9,112 nt of DNA from Pseudomonadota bacterium (lineage in GTDB: Bacteria; Pseudomonadota; Gammaproteobacteria; Enterobacterales; Enterobacteriaceae), in contig JAFACP010000185.1 in the NCBI GenBank assembly GCA_023425455.1, positions 1 to 9,112 on the forward strand, given 5' to 3'. How positions within the stretch are numbered: position 1 is the stretch's first letter; each line of letters begins with the position of its first letter. The translations under genes and the position numbers were made by a program. Below, in pieces: positions 6,398-9,112 of this stretch. Under the pieces are notes generated by a model, which worked only from the letters and a program-made list of their open reading frames with translations, was not told the DNA's origin and made no database searches.

Positions 6398-7126
6398 TTA
6401 GTCGTTTTTGGCGGTTGTGTGCAACATATAGTTAACATCTACGCCCGGGGCGAGCCTGAATTTGTCGGTTAACGGATTGTAGTGCAGACCGGTCATGTGC
6501 TGCTCCTTAAGCCATGTCCCGTCGACCCAGCTCAGTAATTCGGCAGGCTTGATAAATTTCTTCACGTCGTGAGTCCCTTTCGGCACCATCCGCAGCACAT
6601 ATTCCGCGCCGACGACGGCCATCAACCACGCCTTGCCGTTGCGGTTAATGGTGGAGAAGAAGACCTGACCGCCTGGCTTAACCAGTTTTGCACAGGCGTT
6701 GACCACCGACTGCGGATCGGGAACATGTTCCAGCATCTCCATGCAGGTCACGACATCGTACTGATGGGCGTGCTGCGCCGCATGCGCCTCGACCGTCTGC
6801 TGGATGTACTCAACCTGCACGCCGCTTTCCAGCGCATGCAGTCGCGCCACCTGCAGCGGTTCAACGCCCATATCCAGCCCGGTGACGTTTGCCCCTTCAC
6901 GCGCCATGCTCTCTGCCAGAATACCGCCGCCGCAGCCGACATCGAGCACTTTTTTACCGAACAGACCGCCGGAGCGCGCCGCGATATAGCCCAGACGCAG
7001 CGGGTTGATGCGATGCAGAGGTTTAAACTCACCTTCGAGATCCCACCAGCGGGACGCCACCGCTTCAAATTTGGCGATCTCTTCATGGTCGACGTTGTGA
7101 GCTACCGGGGATTTTTCGGCATTCAT
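6398..7126 (-). CDS. ubiG: Bifunctional ubiquinone biosynthesis O-methyltransferase UbiG
   Basis: UbiG carries out both O-methylations of ubiquinone synthesis (2-polyprenyl-6-hydroxyphenol and 3-demethylubiquinol) with S-adenosylmethionine, as a peripheral membrane enzyme of the Ubi complex. The 242-residue class I methyltransferase shows SAM motif [14 protein letters not shown] (from residue 60), the acidic ribose-binding end of strand 2 in GLDMG (D85), and [15 protein letters not shown] (motif II region). The conserved [16 protein letters not shown] insert with KGTHDVKKF is, in E. coli, the membrane-lipid-interacting region. Length matches E. coli (240), and the C-terminus differs slightly (TTAKND). 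ATG 7126 is preceded by GGAG (revcomp of 7138-7141), with a rather long 11-base spacing. It is divergent from gyrA and upstream of nrdA on the same strand. Confidence 0.97.
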   Translation of the reverse strand: MNAEKSPVAHNVDHEEIAKFEAVASRWWDLEGEFKPLHRINPLRLGYIAARSGGLFGKKVLDVGCGGGILAESMAREGANVTGLDMGVEPLQVARLHALESGVQVEYIQQTVEAHAAQHAHQYDVVTCMEMLEHVPDPQSVVNACAKLVKPGGQVFFSTINRNGKAWLMAVVGAEYVLRMVPKGTHDVKKFIKPAELLSWVDGTWLKEQHMTGLHYNPLTDKFRLAPGVDVNYMLHTTAKND

Positions 7127-7160
7127 GGGCGCAATTACTCCTTTTTTAATCAGGCCTGTG

Positions 7161-7188
7161 AGTATATCAGCACCCCAGCGCGAATAAA
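7161..7188 (-). promoter_or_regulatory. Candidate sigma-70 promoter for ubiG
   Basis: On the - strand a good -10, TATACT (7166-7161), is preceded after 16 bp by a weak -35, TTTATT (7188-7183). It would give a leader of about 30 bases ending in the ubiG Shine-Dalgarno. The hexamers are a pattern match only. Confidence 0.5.
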
Positions 7189-7197
7189 CTGTATTGG

Positions 7198-7228
7198 TTT
7201 ACCTCAATCACCGTGGCTGTGTTATAAT
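7198..7228 (+). promoter_or_regulatory. gyrA promoter with extended -10
   Basis: A perfect TATAAT at 7223-7228 is preceded by TG at 7220-7221, making the extended -10 TGTTATAAT. The best -35 is TTTACC (7198-7203, 4 of 6) at a long 19-bp spacing, so the extended -10 probably compensates. The region from here to the start codon closely resembles the E. coli gyrA promoter as I recall it, which is known to be stimulated when DNA is relaxed. Transcription should start near 7235. Confidence 0.8.
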
Positions 7229-7272
7229 TTGCGACCTTTGAATCCGGGATACAGTAGAGGGATAGCGGTTAG

Positions 7273-9112
<1,840 letters not shown>

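Overview
The window is an ordinary stretch of enterobacterial chromosome. Every protein aligns from memory, almost residue for residue, with Escherichia coli K-12 counterparts, but with steady substitutions and a GC-rich third codon position. That points to a relative such as Enterobacter, Klebsiella or a neighbouring genus; the genus is an inference. Seven real genes are present, two of them cut by the window edges.

Layout: (1) 1-2304, + strand: the 3' part of glpT (glycerol-3-phosphate/phosphate antiporter), then glpQ (periplasmic glycerophosphodiesterase) 11 bases later. Together they hydrolyse glycerophosphodiesters in the periplasm and import the glycerol-3-phosphate. A bidirectional terminator at 2305-2330 separates them from the convergent operon. 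(2) 2329-6050, - strand: the operon nrdA-nrdB-yfaE (listed 5' to 3'), which encodes the large and small subunits of aerobic class Ia ribonucleotide reductase and the 2Fe-2S ferredoxin that helps build and repair the NrdB diferric-tyrosyl cofactor. A compact hairpin sits between nrdA and nrdB, and nrdB and yfaE overlap by one base. (3) 6051-6397: a 347-base non-coding control region for nrdA with two perfect inverted DnaA boxes, a pair of NrdR-like boxes 32 bp apart, phased GGTT repeats, an A/T tract and a 25-bp imperfect palindrome. (4) 6398-7126, - strand: ubiG (ubiquinone O-methyltransferase). (5) 7127-7272: a divergent promoter region. (6) 7273 to the right edge, + strand: the first 613 codons of gyrA (DNA gyrase subunit A) with quinolone-sensitive residues at positions 83 and 87.

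The nrd operon and gyrA are both tied to DNA replication: dNTP supply and supercoiling. Compared with E. coli K-12 as remembered, inaA (between yfaE and glpQ) and yfaL (between nrdA and ubiG) are absent, and the nrdA-nrdB spacer is much shorter. I found no mobile element, CRISPR array, RNA gene, prophage or undescribed multigene system. What remains of interest is the cis-acting DNA around nrdA.
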